DNA of 64,000 nt from Acanthosoma haemorrhoidale (taxonomy: Eukaryota > Arthropoda > Insecta > Hemiptera > Acanthosomatidae), in the NCBI GenBank assembly GCA_930367205.1, contig OV884009.1, positions 87,441,189 to 87,505,188 of the forward strand, given 5' to 3'. Positions 47,018 through 56,965 of the stretch are shown here, piece by piece (the first letter of the stretch is position 1; each line of letters opens with the position of its first letter). Position numbers and translations under genes: made by a program. Below the pieces are notes generated by a model. That model saw only the letters and a list, made by a program, of their open reading frames with translations, had not been told where the DNA came from and searched no databases.

Positions 47018-48181
47018 TTACTTTTCTATATGTTCTATATGTTCTGTGAATGATTTCGAAAAAATTAAGATGTCATCTATATAATTTTCTGAAAAGTCTT
47101 TTAAATTGTGCTTTCTTAAGATGTTGGATAAAATTCTTTGGAAAATAGCTGGTGATGTCTTTAAACCATAGGGTAGGCATGTCCATTGGAAGTGCCCTTC
47201 TTGTGTGACAAATCCTGTTTTCTGTCTATCTTCAATGCGTAATGGAATTGACCAAAAAGCGGAATTTATATCTAGTGTGGTGAAGTATTTGCAGTTTCTT
47301 GTTTGTATTATTAAATCATCTATTAATGGGAATGGTTGAGCTTGTGGTATAACTAGTTTGTTCAATTCACGAAAATCTATACATAATCTTGATCGCTTGT
47401 TTTCATCTCTTTTGAATGCTAAGGTTACGGGGGCTGCGAATGGACTATAAGACTCTTCAATTAAATCATTTTGTAATAATTTTGCCACCTGATCTTCTAT
47501 TTCCTTCTTATCTGCTATAGTGCATCTATACGGCCTTTTGCTGCAGAATCTGTCCACCAGTAAGTCAATTCTAGCTTCGTAATCCTTAACCGTGCCCACA
47601 TCATATTTGTTCCTGGCAAATACTGTACTGTACTTTTCTATCAGTCTTTCTATCGTAATCTTTCTCATATTATCTAAGTGATCTAATTTTATTTTGAACC
47701 CGTCTTCTTCGATATGTTCATTAAAATTCACTTTAACTTCTTCATTTTTTTCTTTCTTTTTCTCAGTATTTCCTGTTTCATCTTCTTTCTTCTGTAATAT
47801 TTGTAGATTCTCATTTTGAATTAATCTAAATTTTTTGATAATATCTAATCCTATAAGAAAATCTTCAAAATCATCTCTCTCTACAATGAACACATCAACA
47901 TATTTTTCTATGTCAAAAATTTTCACTTTTATGGTTACTAAACCTTTTGTTTGTGTCACACCATTGACTGTTTTTAAATATATCTTATTAACATCTTCTG
48001 TTTTTTTCTTTATCTTAATTAATTTTGTATTTATTAGAGAGACTTGGGATCCTGGATCATATGTCCCATTTACCTGTAACTTCTCTTCTAATAATATTTT
48101 TACTTTAATCAATGGTGTGATTATTCGTTTTTTTGTTCTGTATTTAGATCTACTTCTAATACTGAGTTGCTTCCCAGTATT
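47018..48181 (-). CDS. Gypsy-D pol, protease and reverse transcriptase portion
   Basis: The frame opens at about 48181 after a TAG and overlaps the end of gag by 26 nt in the +1 frame. It begins with a retropepsin-like block, VNGTYDPGSQVSLINTKL, in which DPG replaces the usual DTG or DSG, and FLIGLDII. RT follows: APVTLAFKRDENKRSRLCID, then FRELNKLVIPQAQPFPLIDD, YFTTLDINSAFWSIPL (catalytic Asp), TCLPYGLKTSPAIFQRIL and NYIDDILIFSKSF (catalytic Asp pair). It ends at a premature stop after HIEK, where a run of four A (minus strand, plus 47022-47025) appears to have lost one base relative to the downstream frame. The loss may be real or an assembly error. Everything else in RT looks intact. Confidence 0.93.
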   Translation of the reverse strand, partial: NTGKQLSIRSRSKYRTKKRIITPLIKVKILLEEKLQVNGTYDPGSQVSLINTKLIKIKKKTEDVNKIYLKTVNGVTQTKGLVTIKVKIFDIEKYVDVFIVERDDFEDFLIGLDIIKKFRLIQNENLQILQKKEDETGNTEKKKEKNEEVKVNFNEHIEEDGFKIKLDHLDNMRKITIERLIEKYSTVFARNKYDVGTVKDYEARIDLLVDRFCSKRPYRCTIADKKEIEDQVAKLLQNDLIEESYSPFAAPVTLAFKRDENKRSRLCIDFRELNKLVIPQAQPFPLIDDLIIQTRNCKYFTTLDINSAFWSIPLRIEDRQKTGFVTQEGHFQWTCLPYGLKTSPAIFQRILSNILRKHNLKDFSENYIDDILIFSKSFTEHIEHIEK

Positions 48182-49163
48182 CTAGTTTCATATTTTTCTC
48201 TCTTTTTAAACCAGCATGAAGCTTCTGGATGATATCTGATGCCTTTTTTTCTTGAAATTTATTTTTACTAAAAAGTTTTTCATCTTTCTTTTTCATAAAA
48301 TTATTTTTGTTCGCTAGACCCTCACATTTTCTAATTTCATGAAGTAATTTGGTCGAATTCTCACATTTTTCCTTATCTAACTTATTTCTAATGAACTCAG
48401 GTAAGCCTGCAGCTATAAGCATCACTAAAGTCTGTGAACTAATATTCTCATCCATATCTAACAATAATTTCTCTTTTTTCATGGCGTATTCCATCAGTAG
48501 ACCTTCTTTAAACCTATATGATATAGCATGCATTCCTGTACTCCATCCTTGGTCTTCAAAAGTTTCCAAAAATTTTTCTTTCCACTCAGACCACACAGAG
48601 TCCATTGTTAATATTGTTAGGGTTGCTGAGTACCAGTCTAAGCATGACTTTTCCAAAAACAACCTTAATATCTCAATCTTATTACTGTCTGCATTGATTC
48701 CACATCTTCTACATTCTTTCTCAAACATCTCTACCCACTGTTTAGCATTTGAGTGTTTACATGTAAACTTCTCAACCATGAACTTCTCTGCTATATGTTT
48801 TAAATTTAGCTCATTCTCTTTATTTTGTGTGGATTCAACCATCTTATCTTTATTCACTACTTGTTCTAAATATAAATTATCAAACATTACATTACCTTCT
48901 TCATCAAAATATATTGTTTTCATTTTCTCGGTTAATGTAATCCACACACTCTTCTGTTGACCTCTTTGAGTAAAACTGTTCCTCAATCTTTTATAAATAA
49001 GTGTCTTAGTCAATTCTTCATGATCACTCATAAAGCTTTTCTCTAGGGGCAACACATATTCTTCATTTTCCTCTGTCTTAATTGTGGTAATTGAGAGAAC
49101 ATTTGTCTTCTTATCCTTCGGTGATCCCACAAAGTTAATGGTGAATTGCAGTCTTTTCGCCAT
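48156..49163 (-). CDS. Gypsy-D gag
   Basis: The ATG at 49163 (MAKRLQFTINFVGSPKD) opens a 336-codon frame. Mid-protein it has the gag capsid pattern WVEMFEKECRRCGI, FLEKSCLDWYSATL, WKEKFLETF and AISYRFKEGLLMEYAMKKEK, then MLIAAGLPEFIRNKL. The C-terminal part is Lys-rich, and I see no CCHC zinc knuckle. The frame ends at a TAG 26 nt into the pol overlap. The ATG lies only 20 nt after the LTR. The frame is open further upstream into the LTR, but this ATG is the first in frame. It is intact and has no stops. Confidence 0.93.
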   Translation of the reverse strand: MAKRLQFTINFVGSPKDKKTNVLSITTIKTEENEEYVLPLEKSFMSDHEELTKTLIYKRLRNSFTQRGQQKSVWITLTEKMKTIYFDEEGNVMFDNLYLEQVVNKDKMVESTQNKENELNLKHIAEKFMVEKFTCKHSNAKQWVEMFEKECRRCGINADSNKIEILRLFLEKSCLDWYSATLTILTMDSVWSEWKEKFLETFEDQGWSTGMHAISYRFKEGLLMEYAMKKEKLLLDMDENISSQTLVMLIAAGLPEFIRNKLDKEKCENSTKLLHEIRKCEGLANKNNFMKKKDEKLFSKNKFQEKKASDIIQKLHAGLKREKNMKLEYWEATQY

Positions 49164-49183
49164 TGTAACTCCTATTGTCGTTT
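49164..49183 (-). other. Gypsy-D leader, no canonical primer-binding site
   Basis: In the element's sense only AAACGACAATAGGAGTTACA separates the LTR from the gag ATG. It contains no TGG to pair with a tRNA CCA end. The first TGG is in the ATGG of the start codon itself. Confidence 0.85.
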
Positions 49184-49500
49184 TGTAAGACAATTATTGA
49201 AGGTGGGGTGAATAAACTGAAATCAGTTTCTCTGTAAACAAAGTTAGCAATTTTATTCACTATATATTATATTATAACAATTATTAATATTGATTTACAC
49301 AATCTTACCTGTAAACAAAGAAACGTCAATTACAGTTTCTAACTATCAATTCTCTATTTACACTATTTTATTTTACACACTGTTTACATGTTCTGTTATC
49401 TCACATAACCTTCTCTATCTGATAACTGCTGCTCCATCTGGTGGGGGCCTGTGGAAGCAGCACGGCAAATTCAAATGAAAGAGAGATCACTTTCATTACA
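49184..49500 (-). repeat. 5' LTR of Gypsy-D (full form, 317 bp)
   Basis: It is the same as 44797-45050 plus the 63-bp segment that begins AATCTTACCTGTAAAC and ends CTATTTACAC. It is followed by TATATATATC. Confidence 0.97.
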
Positions 49501-50652
49501 TATATATATCTTTTTTGGGGGGGGGAGTAGGGGTATGAAGTCCTACTGTCCTTGTAAGATCTTTAGTGGTGCACCATTGGTTTATTAGTAGCAATTCAAA
49601 ATATACTGTGCGTATATATCTTCAGTTATTTCAATACAAAGGCTTCACAGGCTCTGGTGTGTTTTTACTCCATCCTCATAAAATCCAGATTCCCATTTAG
49701 AACCTGTGATACCTCTATTTCGGAAAAAAAGGTAGAAAGGGAAGAAGTCTCCTCTCAAAAACATTTATTTGATTTGTAAGGAATTGCAGAAATTCAACAA
49801 TTTCATGTGTTCAGCCCTTGACTTATTAAGGAAGGGGTATATTTAACGGATTGTTGGACATCACATAAATATCTCTAAAGCAGAGAGATAATCATTTTAC
49901 AACCTAGATATTTAAATTGGCTTACCTTTTGAAACTTGTAATTGTTGATTGCTACAGTTTCTCTTAACCTTGCTTTTTTTATCTGAAACCATATATTTAG
50001 GCTTAGATGTATCAATTAACTGTCAACTGTGATCATAGACATATCATGACATCTAGATGTTCATGTAGATAGATGATGAAAATTGTTTCTGAGGCATGTA
50101 CTGCCTATTGTCTAAAATAATTATGGTGTGATCATGATTGGTATTATTTATCAATTGGGTTGACATGGCTTAGTGCCTTGCCATACAAGCTTCTTTTGTT
50201 GCTATTAGAGAAGTGAAATATTTCATAAAGAATATTGATAATTGTTCTTTATGAATACGGTTACAGTACTTATTTTTGTTCCTTATTAAATACTATTTTC
50301 TTTTTAAGTTAAATAATTGAACAGGCATATTATGTCTCAGCCATTAAATATTGGAAGGCCTATTTATGGACGAGGAGAAAAATGGGTCTTATTAGTATTT
50401 AGATGAGCTAATTCATGAATTTTCCCACATTAAGTTAATTGTTCTTTAGTATATCTATGATAAATGTAACTGTTAAACCTATAATTTTTTTAATGCATAC
50501 ATTTTTGAATGTATTAGGAGTTAATTAAATTGTTACCTGTGTAATTATACTTTAAAATATGTCATTTTAGTAATCATATTTGAATATACAATTTATGGTT
50601 ATTGTCTTTTTTATAATAACTGATTATTAAATTATTTTTTATTTTATTTCAG
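49501..50652 (+). other. Remainder of kinectin-like intron 1, no gene
   Basis: A G-run lies near 49518-49526. A segment at about 49530-49760 is less AT-rich and may be a repeat; it contains TGGTGCACCATTGGTTTA, which is shared with about 37102. The rest is AT-rich and leads to an ATTTTATTTCAG acceptor. Confidence 0.6.
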
Positions 50653-50953
50653 GTACCCATTAATGAAAATCCACTGCAAAACATTGAGTCATTGGATGCT
50701 GCGAAAAATACAATAAAACCTAAGATTCAACCTTCAAGCTCTGTTGAAAAAGACATTGATATTGATTCAACTTTTGATTTGATCAATGAACCTAATTTTA
50801 AAAAAATCAGTGATAAAAAAGTAAAGGTAAAATTGTTAGAAAAATCTTCTGAATCAGAAATTCCCATTGAAGCTCCTGTGAAGGACACTGATAAAAAAAT
50901 TAGAATTGAAACAAAGTGTGAAAAGAAGAAGCAAACTGATATGTCATCTTTTC
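50653..50953 (+). CDS. Kinectin/RRBP1-like, exon 2 (charged low-complexity)
   Basis: A TTTATTTCAG acceptor begins VPINENPLQN in phase 0, matching the end of the previous exon. The exon encodes about 100 residues of Lys/Glu/Asp/Ser-rich sequence (KKISDKKVKVKLLEK, KTDKK-like, CEKKKQTDMSSF) without a fold, like the basic cytoplasmic segment of kinectin. I place the donor at TTTTC|GTAAAT (50954), because this leaves one base that pairs with the GT opening the next exon to give Arg and keeps the frame. The frame is open past this site to a later GCGTAC, but no GT there gives a consistent phase. Confidence 0.8.
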
Positions 50954-51046
50954 GTAAATCTACTAGTGCGTACCATATTTTAATTGTATTCAAGTTTTTT
51001 TATTTGTTTTTTTCATTTAAGTTTAATAATTTTCTATTTATTTTAG

Positions 51047-51201
51047 GTACTGACAAACAAGACATAAATGTGAATTCAGTTTTGACTGTTATAAATAAAG
51101 CTGTACTCACTCGCACGGAGATTCAGGTTGTTATAGATGTGTTATTAAATTCGTGTGAAGATGAAACATCCGATTGGTTAAAAGTCAAGAAGTTGGATTC
51201 C
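51047..51201 (+). CDS. Kinectin/RRBP1-like, exon 3 (conserved pre-coiled-coil block)
   Basis: The acceptor is TATTTTAG. The exon reads TDKQDINVNSVLTVINKAVL, then TRTEIQVVIDVLLNSCEDE and TSDWLKVKKLDS. A short block of this type (L.R.EIQ..ID.LLN) directly before the coiled coil is the segment of this protein most like the vertebrate kinectin/p180 region I know, and it anchors the family call. It ends in phase 0 at TCC|GTATGT. The intron before it is only 93 bp. Confidence 0.85.
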
Positions 51202-54200
51202 GTATGTATTGCAATTAGTGTAATTTGAAGTAATTATAATATTAAAGTAGACTCCTATTAACTATTTAACCCGGGATCCTATAAAAGGGGGAATTTTAAT
51301 AAAAATCTCCAGACACAGGTAGCAATTTTTTTAGGTAACAAATGGTAACAGATAACAATGGTAGTAGTGTCAATGGCATAATAAACAAAGGTGCATACAT
51401 ATCTCTTGTAGCTCTGATGCAGTACAGGGAGCTATTTTCATTTAATATACTCAGTACATAATAATATTTGCACTAATGATTTCTAGGGGTTCAGGAGAAA
51501 AAAATTAAGGTTTCTTAGTCCTTAAAACATTAAATAACAAAAAAGCAATCCAAATATCTGTACTAAAGTTAAACATTAGTGTACAAATATATGTATGTCA
51601 ATTTGTAATCCATGCTCTTAATGGTATGTTATACCAGTTACTGAATTAAAAAAAAATCTTTGATGCTCTGATGATGATTAGGCAAATGTGATTTAATTAT
51701 TTGGAAACTAGAAAAAAATTCATTCGTGCTACCTCTGTTAGCATTGGCAATTGCCTGTCTTGTGACCAGGTGAAAAGGGATTCCTGTATCTACTCCAGCC
51801 TGTAAGAGCAGGATGCTTATGTTTTACTGGCATGGTGGTGAACCGCAAGCACTTGACCAGTACTACCTTTACTAGCTAAGCACGGTGAACGAGACCTATC
51901 ATTAAGAGCAGCAGCTGAGAGGAAAACTACCTTGATGAACCTACTTGGCTGATCTTGAAGGATAGTCTTAGTCCCAAATTAGACAATCTGTTCTTAGAAA
52001 TTTCCTTTGGTAGTCAGTTTACTGGCATTATAATGGGGTGGAAGAAATTGAAACAGGTCACATGGGAGGTTAGTAGAGGGTTAAACAGGGGGGGGGGCAT
52101 GGTTAGTGGTATTGTTTCAGCCTCTGGTGGTACACATATTTGAGAAGTTAATTTCCATTGATAAACCCTGAACTTGACAAGTGATTAAGGTGATGTATGT
52201 AATAAAACCTATAAAACATTAGTCTCCATATGCCTTATCTCAAAAACCTCTCTGGGTTCGTGTTTAAGACGTCTGTGCCAATTGATACAAAATAAATTCT
52301 GCTGAATGAATTTTAATGTAATTATATTATATGCCACAACTGTTACAGAAACATGAAAGGTGAGCATTTGCAATGAGTCAGTAAGTAGACCCTCCCCTTG
52401 TAAACCCATTGTGTTGATTGTGGTGTGAATATATATTCCTTATAACAGAAAACAATGAAACCCTTAATAATTTATAACAGATATTATTAATTTAATAAGA
52501 AGTAAGCTGAACTATTATACATTTAAAAAAATACATGTACAAATTATAGTTACAGTAAAGTTTCAGAAAAATTAGCAAAACAACATTGTGTTAATGACTA
52601 AGTTATAACCATTAATATTCTGAAAATAACGCAACAGAAACAAATCATTTAGGTGCTATATTTTATTTAGTATGGAATTTTATATAGAAAAGTAGTAGAT
52701 ATATTACTGATTAAAGTCTTATCACTCATCACGGGTTAATAAGTACAAAATTAAAAATGACAGGTAAACCAAAACTAAACTAGTAACAAATGACAAACAA
52801 AATGACAGATAATGGCAACAATTAAAAAGCATAATATCTTAGGATAAATATTATAACTAATTTAAATGCATTGTTAAGAAAGTCCACCGTAAAAAAAACC
52901 CATAATATTTGATTCAGTAATTTTAAAAGTTTATATCTAAACTTTACTGACTTTAGATTGTTATAGATTTTTCAAATACAGTAGAACCTCGCTAATCCGA
53001 CCTCGATGAGGCCATGGGGTAGGTTGGAACAGCTAAAAGGTTGTATTAACCAGAAATAAGACTAATACATTTTTTTTATTGAAAGTCTTTATTACATGAG
53101 TCATGATAATTTATAAATGAATTAAACAAAATGATATATAACTTAAACAACTACGTGGCCTTGACCCTCGATGGAGTCAGCTAAACATTTTATTTTTATT
53201 TTTATTTGTTTTACATATGATGTTTTATGATACCCACTCACATTGCTACACAACAAAGCAATAATAAATGGTCAGGTATTTTTTGGATGGTTTATATCCT
53301 GAATTCGTTTTCTTTTTGCTTGCCAATGCCAATGTTGTATTGGCGATTATATTATAATTTAGGCTCAACTTCACAAGACCAATTTTGAAATAAAACTGAA
53401 AGTTTGGAAAAATTCTCATCATGAACTCTCACCAGTTCAGTCACCCAGGATTCTGAGAATATTGAGTACACAGTGGGGGCCAAGAGATAATCGAAATATC
53501 CGGAGGGTTCAGTTAGTGAGGTTCTATTGTGCTTACAGAATAAAGATTGACAACTAATTATAATTAGTAAAGTAGCTCGCTTTTACAATAACAATGAAGC
53601 AGTCATTTTTATATTTGTTTATAATAAACAATCCTAGAATCAGTGAAAGTGTTAATGGCTTACAAAATAAATAAATACATGATAAATAAATTCTCCCAAA
53701 TCGACTAGTCTCTATCAATCCCTAGCACATACCTCTAAATAAAGGACAGTTTCAAATAAAACTTTCTTCCCTGTTCTCTAATCTCTCACTAGAAATCCAT
53801 CAAAGATCTCCGAGATAAATCTGACATTATGGGCAAAAAAAACTCAATAAAGAAATATTAAGATTAATTGATTTGGATCCCACTCACATATGACCAATGT
53901 TCAAAATCACAGGAACTTACAGAGAAAGGCACTTCACTTCAAAAATTATTACAAAATAAATGCGACTGCTCAAATTCAATGAATTGCTAATTACAAAGGA
54001 TACTCTGCTGAGGTGTAATTATCGCTATTAACATTAATATACAACTATAATAAATAAATATACAAATATAATAAGATATATAAAATAGCAATAAAACATA
54101 TTAATTCACTTGAAAATAGAAATGAAATATAATAAGATAATGTCAGTAGTCTTCACTATCAACAGGGAAGTATTAGTATATAGAGATACAGTATAAAATG

Positions 54201-54712
54201 TGTTAAGTATTATAAAAAATTGAAATAAAACAAAGACAGATGACAATCTAAATAGGTGATGATAAATTATACCAAATAAGTCTAAAACAACCATTGCTCT
54301 TATTGATTTTAATCTTGTTAAATTTCTCACTTTTGATTTTTGGGAATGATGCCTCAGCATCCAAACTATAGGCTTTTCAATTGGAACCCGAGAACGTCAC
54401 ACCCACCAAATTTATTTTCTAATTTTTTCTTTAAGTGAGAGATGCATTTTTCAATTTTTCCTACATTTGTTGTAGAGGCGTTCAACAGCCGAAACTCGGC
54501 AAAGAGGCGCATTGCATTATAACAGCTAGTGCATTATTTGTAAAGAGGCCTGGTATAAATAAAAGAAAAGAAAACCATCATAATGAGCTGCTCAAAAAAT
54601 AATAAATAGCTGATAAATTTATAGGAAGAGAAAGATACAATGAGATTAGGAGGAACTATGTATGTCTTGATTGGTCAATGTTTGGATTAATACTGATATT
54701 ATTTTGTTCTAG
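51202..54712 (+). other. Intron of kinectin-like gene
   Basis: This 3.5-kb AT-rich intron holds the pogo-like element at 52979-53529. A less AT-rich patch lies at about 51730-52150; it could be an old SINE-like or DNA repeat but has no diagnostic box. Another patch near 54390-54560 is also unassigned. No coding sequence is seen. Confidence 0.7.
52979..53529. mobile_element. Non-autonomous pogo/Tigger-like DNA element
   Basis: The 551-bp element has ends CAGTAGAACCTCGCTAATCC on the left and, on the right, the reverse complement of a CAATAGAACCTCACTAACTG-type end. CAGT(A/G)GAACCTCG.TAATCCGA is the typical terminal repeat of pogo/Tigger elements. TA precedes the left end, while TG (a decayed TA) follows the right end. 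There is no transposase frame, so it moved in trans. It lies inside an intron. Confidence 0.85.
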
Positions 54713-54842
54713 GGGCGTCAGGATTCTACAACAAAACTAAAAAAACAGTTGATAGAGTCAGATACATCCCTGAAAAATGAAAAACAAGTAACATCAAGCT
54801 TGCAGGGAAAACTCAAAGATTTAAGGACAGAAAATGCTTCAG
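54713..54842 (+). CDS. Kinectin/RRBP1-like, exon 4 (coiled coil)
   Basis: A TTTTGTTCTAG acceptor opens GRQDSTTKLKKQLIESDTSL, then KNEKQVTSSLQGKLKDL. The hydrophobic residues recur at roughly heptad spacing (L, L, L, V, L, L), as in a coiled coil. The donor is TCAG|GTAAAG, leaving one base that joins AC of the next exon to make Asp. The phase-0 entry matches exon 3. Confidence 0.83.
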
Positions 54843-56199
54843 GTAAAGTTATTATCATTGAATATTGTTGGGGCCAATCATGGTTGTGGCCATGAATATA
54901 TGGTAAATCCTCTAGGAGTATTAGTATTGCAGGTAGGGTATTTGGGATTAGGCCCTATTTAATGCCCTACTCAAATTTTTGTATAAGACAATTAATTAGT
55001 TATAACTTGTGGAGGAAATTCAGGATTTTTTTTTTGTAAACTTTTGGGGTTTTAGTTCATTTATTAATTATCAATAAGAACCTTTCATTGGAATCAATTA
55101 CTATGGGAGTTAGGAATCACCTGAATCTAGTTCACGTAGCACTTAGTAGAGGGCAGCACATCAAGGACCCCCTTCTAGGCTCGGCACTAATTTTGGGGCT
55201 TGTAGGGTATTCGGTTAAAACATTAAATGATAATTTGCTGTAAAGAAAGTGAAATTAATGTTTTATTATCTTTTTTCCTACATCAGATTCATATCTACCA
55301 GATATTTGCAGGCAGCCCAATATACATTTGTCCTTGGTTGTTAAGAACATTGGCTTTAGCATCTTCAATCAGTTAAGATATGCTCAGAAGTTATATATTC
55401 TCCTTCTTTACACAGCAGACACTGAGGGCTGTTGTGATATTTTCCTTATTCCCCTATCATAACAAAATTATTGTTGAATACATTGGAGAAATAATGTTAT
55501 AGAGGTTTCTAAAAATTCGTTTCAGGTCCATATTACTCTGAATTCTTTATTTTATTTTTATTTGGGTCTTATTTTTGTGTAGCACATAATTTAAAAAAAA
55601 AAATGATGGCAGCCCTTTATTAGATTTTGTGGACAGTATTAGATTTTGATTTAGAAGTGGTGATTAACATTTTTTTGAGTTTAGTATTTAATTTAATTTT
55701 TTAATAGGTTTAATTAATTTTTTTGAAGAACATTTATTTTAATTTTTATTTTATTAATGATACAGGTTTATTCTTATTTTTTAAATTAATGCAGTTTCCT
55801 TTAAGGTTTTAATTATTTTTATTTTTAGGGTTTAGAATGTTTATTTAACTTCCGAACCTGGTTGGTGAAAGGACATTTAGTGAAACCCTTAGCCCCCATA
55901 ACATGTATTGATTTCTGATTATCTATTTTACCAAAGTCTCTTATTAATCTGGATAATTGTATTTATTTTTAACCTTGGTAGGGCAGCAACTGCCATAGTA
56001 GGCTGCTGGAGATAATTGCTGGACCTGCCTACCAGGCTCCTTTGTGAAACAAACTAAATGGGTTGCAGTTGACTCGGAACTCCATATATTGCAGCAGAAA
56101 AAAGCTGAGGATGTAAATGGCAAATCTCCCTCAGACTATATGAATATTAAGATTAATAATAATATTTTCATCTTTTAGAAACAGAAGGTTTCTGAGAAT

Positions 56200-56965
56200 G
56201 GTGTCAGGTTCTAGCTGTGGTTTCCAGGATAGAGTTTGGTTTAAAAAAATGCCTAGGTTATTTTGGGATTTGCGAAAGAAGATAGGACCAACATTAAAGG
56301 TGGCAAAACAAGGAGGGATTTGAGAAGTGAACTGGAACCTATGACAATAGTCATTAACTTTTCAGTGCTTACCCTTAGTTTGTTACTATCCTAAGCACTG
56401 ATACTATTAAGGTGTTCTTGAATTTCGTAAAACACGAATGGGTTTTCCCAGGGAGAGAAGGATAGCTAGTTCAGCATATTGATGGTATCAGCAGTGGTTA
56501 TGGTACTGGGAAGATCGTTTATGTAAGCATTGAAAAGTGTAGGAGATATACTGGACCCTTAGGCAATACCTGAAGTTGTAGTTAATGCCCAAGATGGTAG
56601 ATGATTAACTGACAACTTGGTTATGATTAAAGAGGAATGAGTAGAACCATAATAGTGAACTATTGGGAAAAGTTAATGATTCAAGTTTGAAAATATAGTG
56701 GTCAAAAGCTTTAGATAAATCGGGAAGTATTAGGCCAGCTACTTTTTTGCTATCCATAACTGTCATTGGTAATTTTGATTAAAGCTGACTGGGTGGAATA
56801 ATCAAAATTTACTGGACTCGAGGGGATTTATGAGTTTAGATTTTTCTAGGAAGCAAGAGATTTGTGATTGCATCAGTCTTTTGAAGGGTTTGGAGAGATA
56901 AGAGATAAGAATGGAGATTGGAAGGAAATCGTTTGGATGAGAGGGATTGGTAATTTTTTTAAGAG
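56200..56965 (-). mobile_element. Non-LTR RT fragment, minus-strand half of a head-to-head pair
   Basis: In minus sense the blocks are ITNPSHPNDFLPISIL and YLSKPFKRLMQSQI near 56930-56880 (the RT entry, normally P.DFRPISLL...K..E), GSSISPTLFNAYINDLP near 56550 (motif B end) and a degenerate motif C, TADTINML, near 56510. Stops are frequent. The upstream part of the open frame (56966-57053) is not RT sense but the reverse complement of the plus-strand fragment, so the frame crosses a junction. Confidence 0.72.

Larger units (their letters stand above)
44797..49500 (-). mobile_element. Gypsy-D: nearly intact young Ty3/Gypsy retrotransposon, antisense in host intron
   Basis: The element is 4.7 kb with LTRs that begin TGTAA and end TTACA. 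The two LTRs are identical over their shared length, apart from a 63-bp segment present only in the right one. TATATA flanks both ends. Gag (49163-48156) and pol (about 48181-45087) follow on the minus strand with one frameshift in pol. No env frame follows. In the element's sense the polypurine tract AGAGAGGGGAGA precedes the 3' LTR. RT and integrase motifs resemble Mdg3-type Gypsy elements, but the clade is only a suggestion. Confidence 0.95.

Noticed and set aside
51730..52150. Possible SINE
   Set aside because: I could find no A box, B box or tRNA-like head and no tail, so it is left as an unassigned patch.
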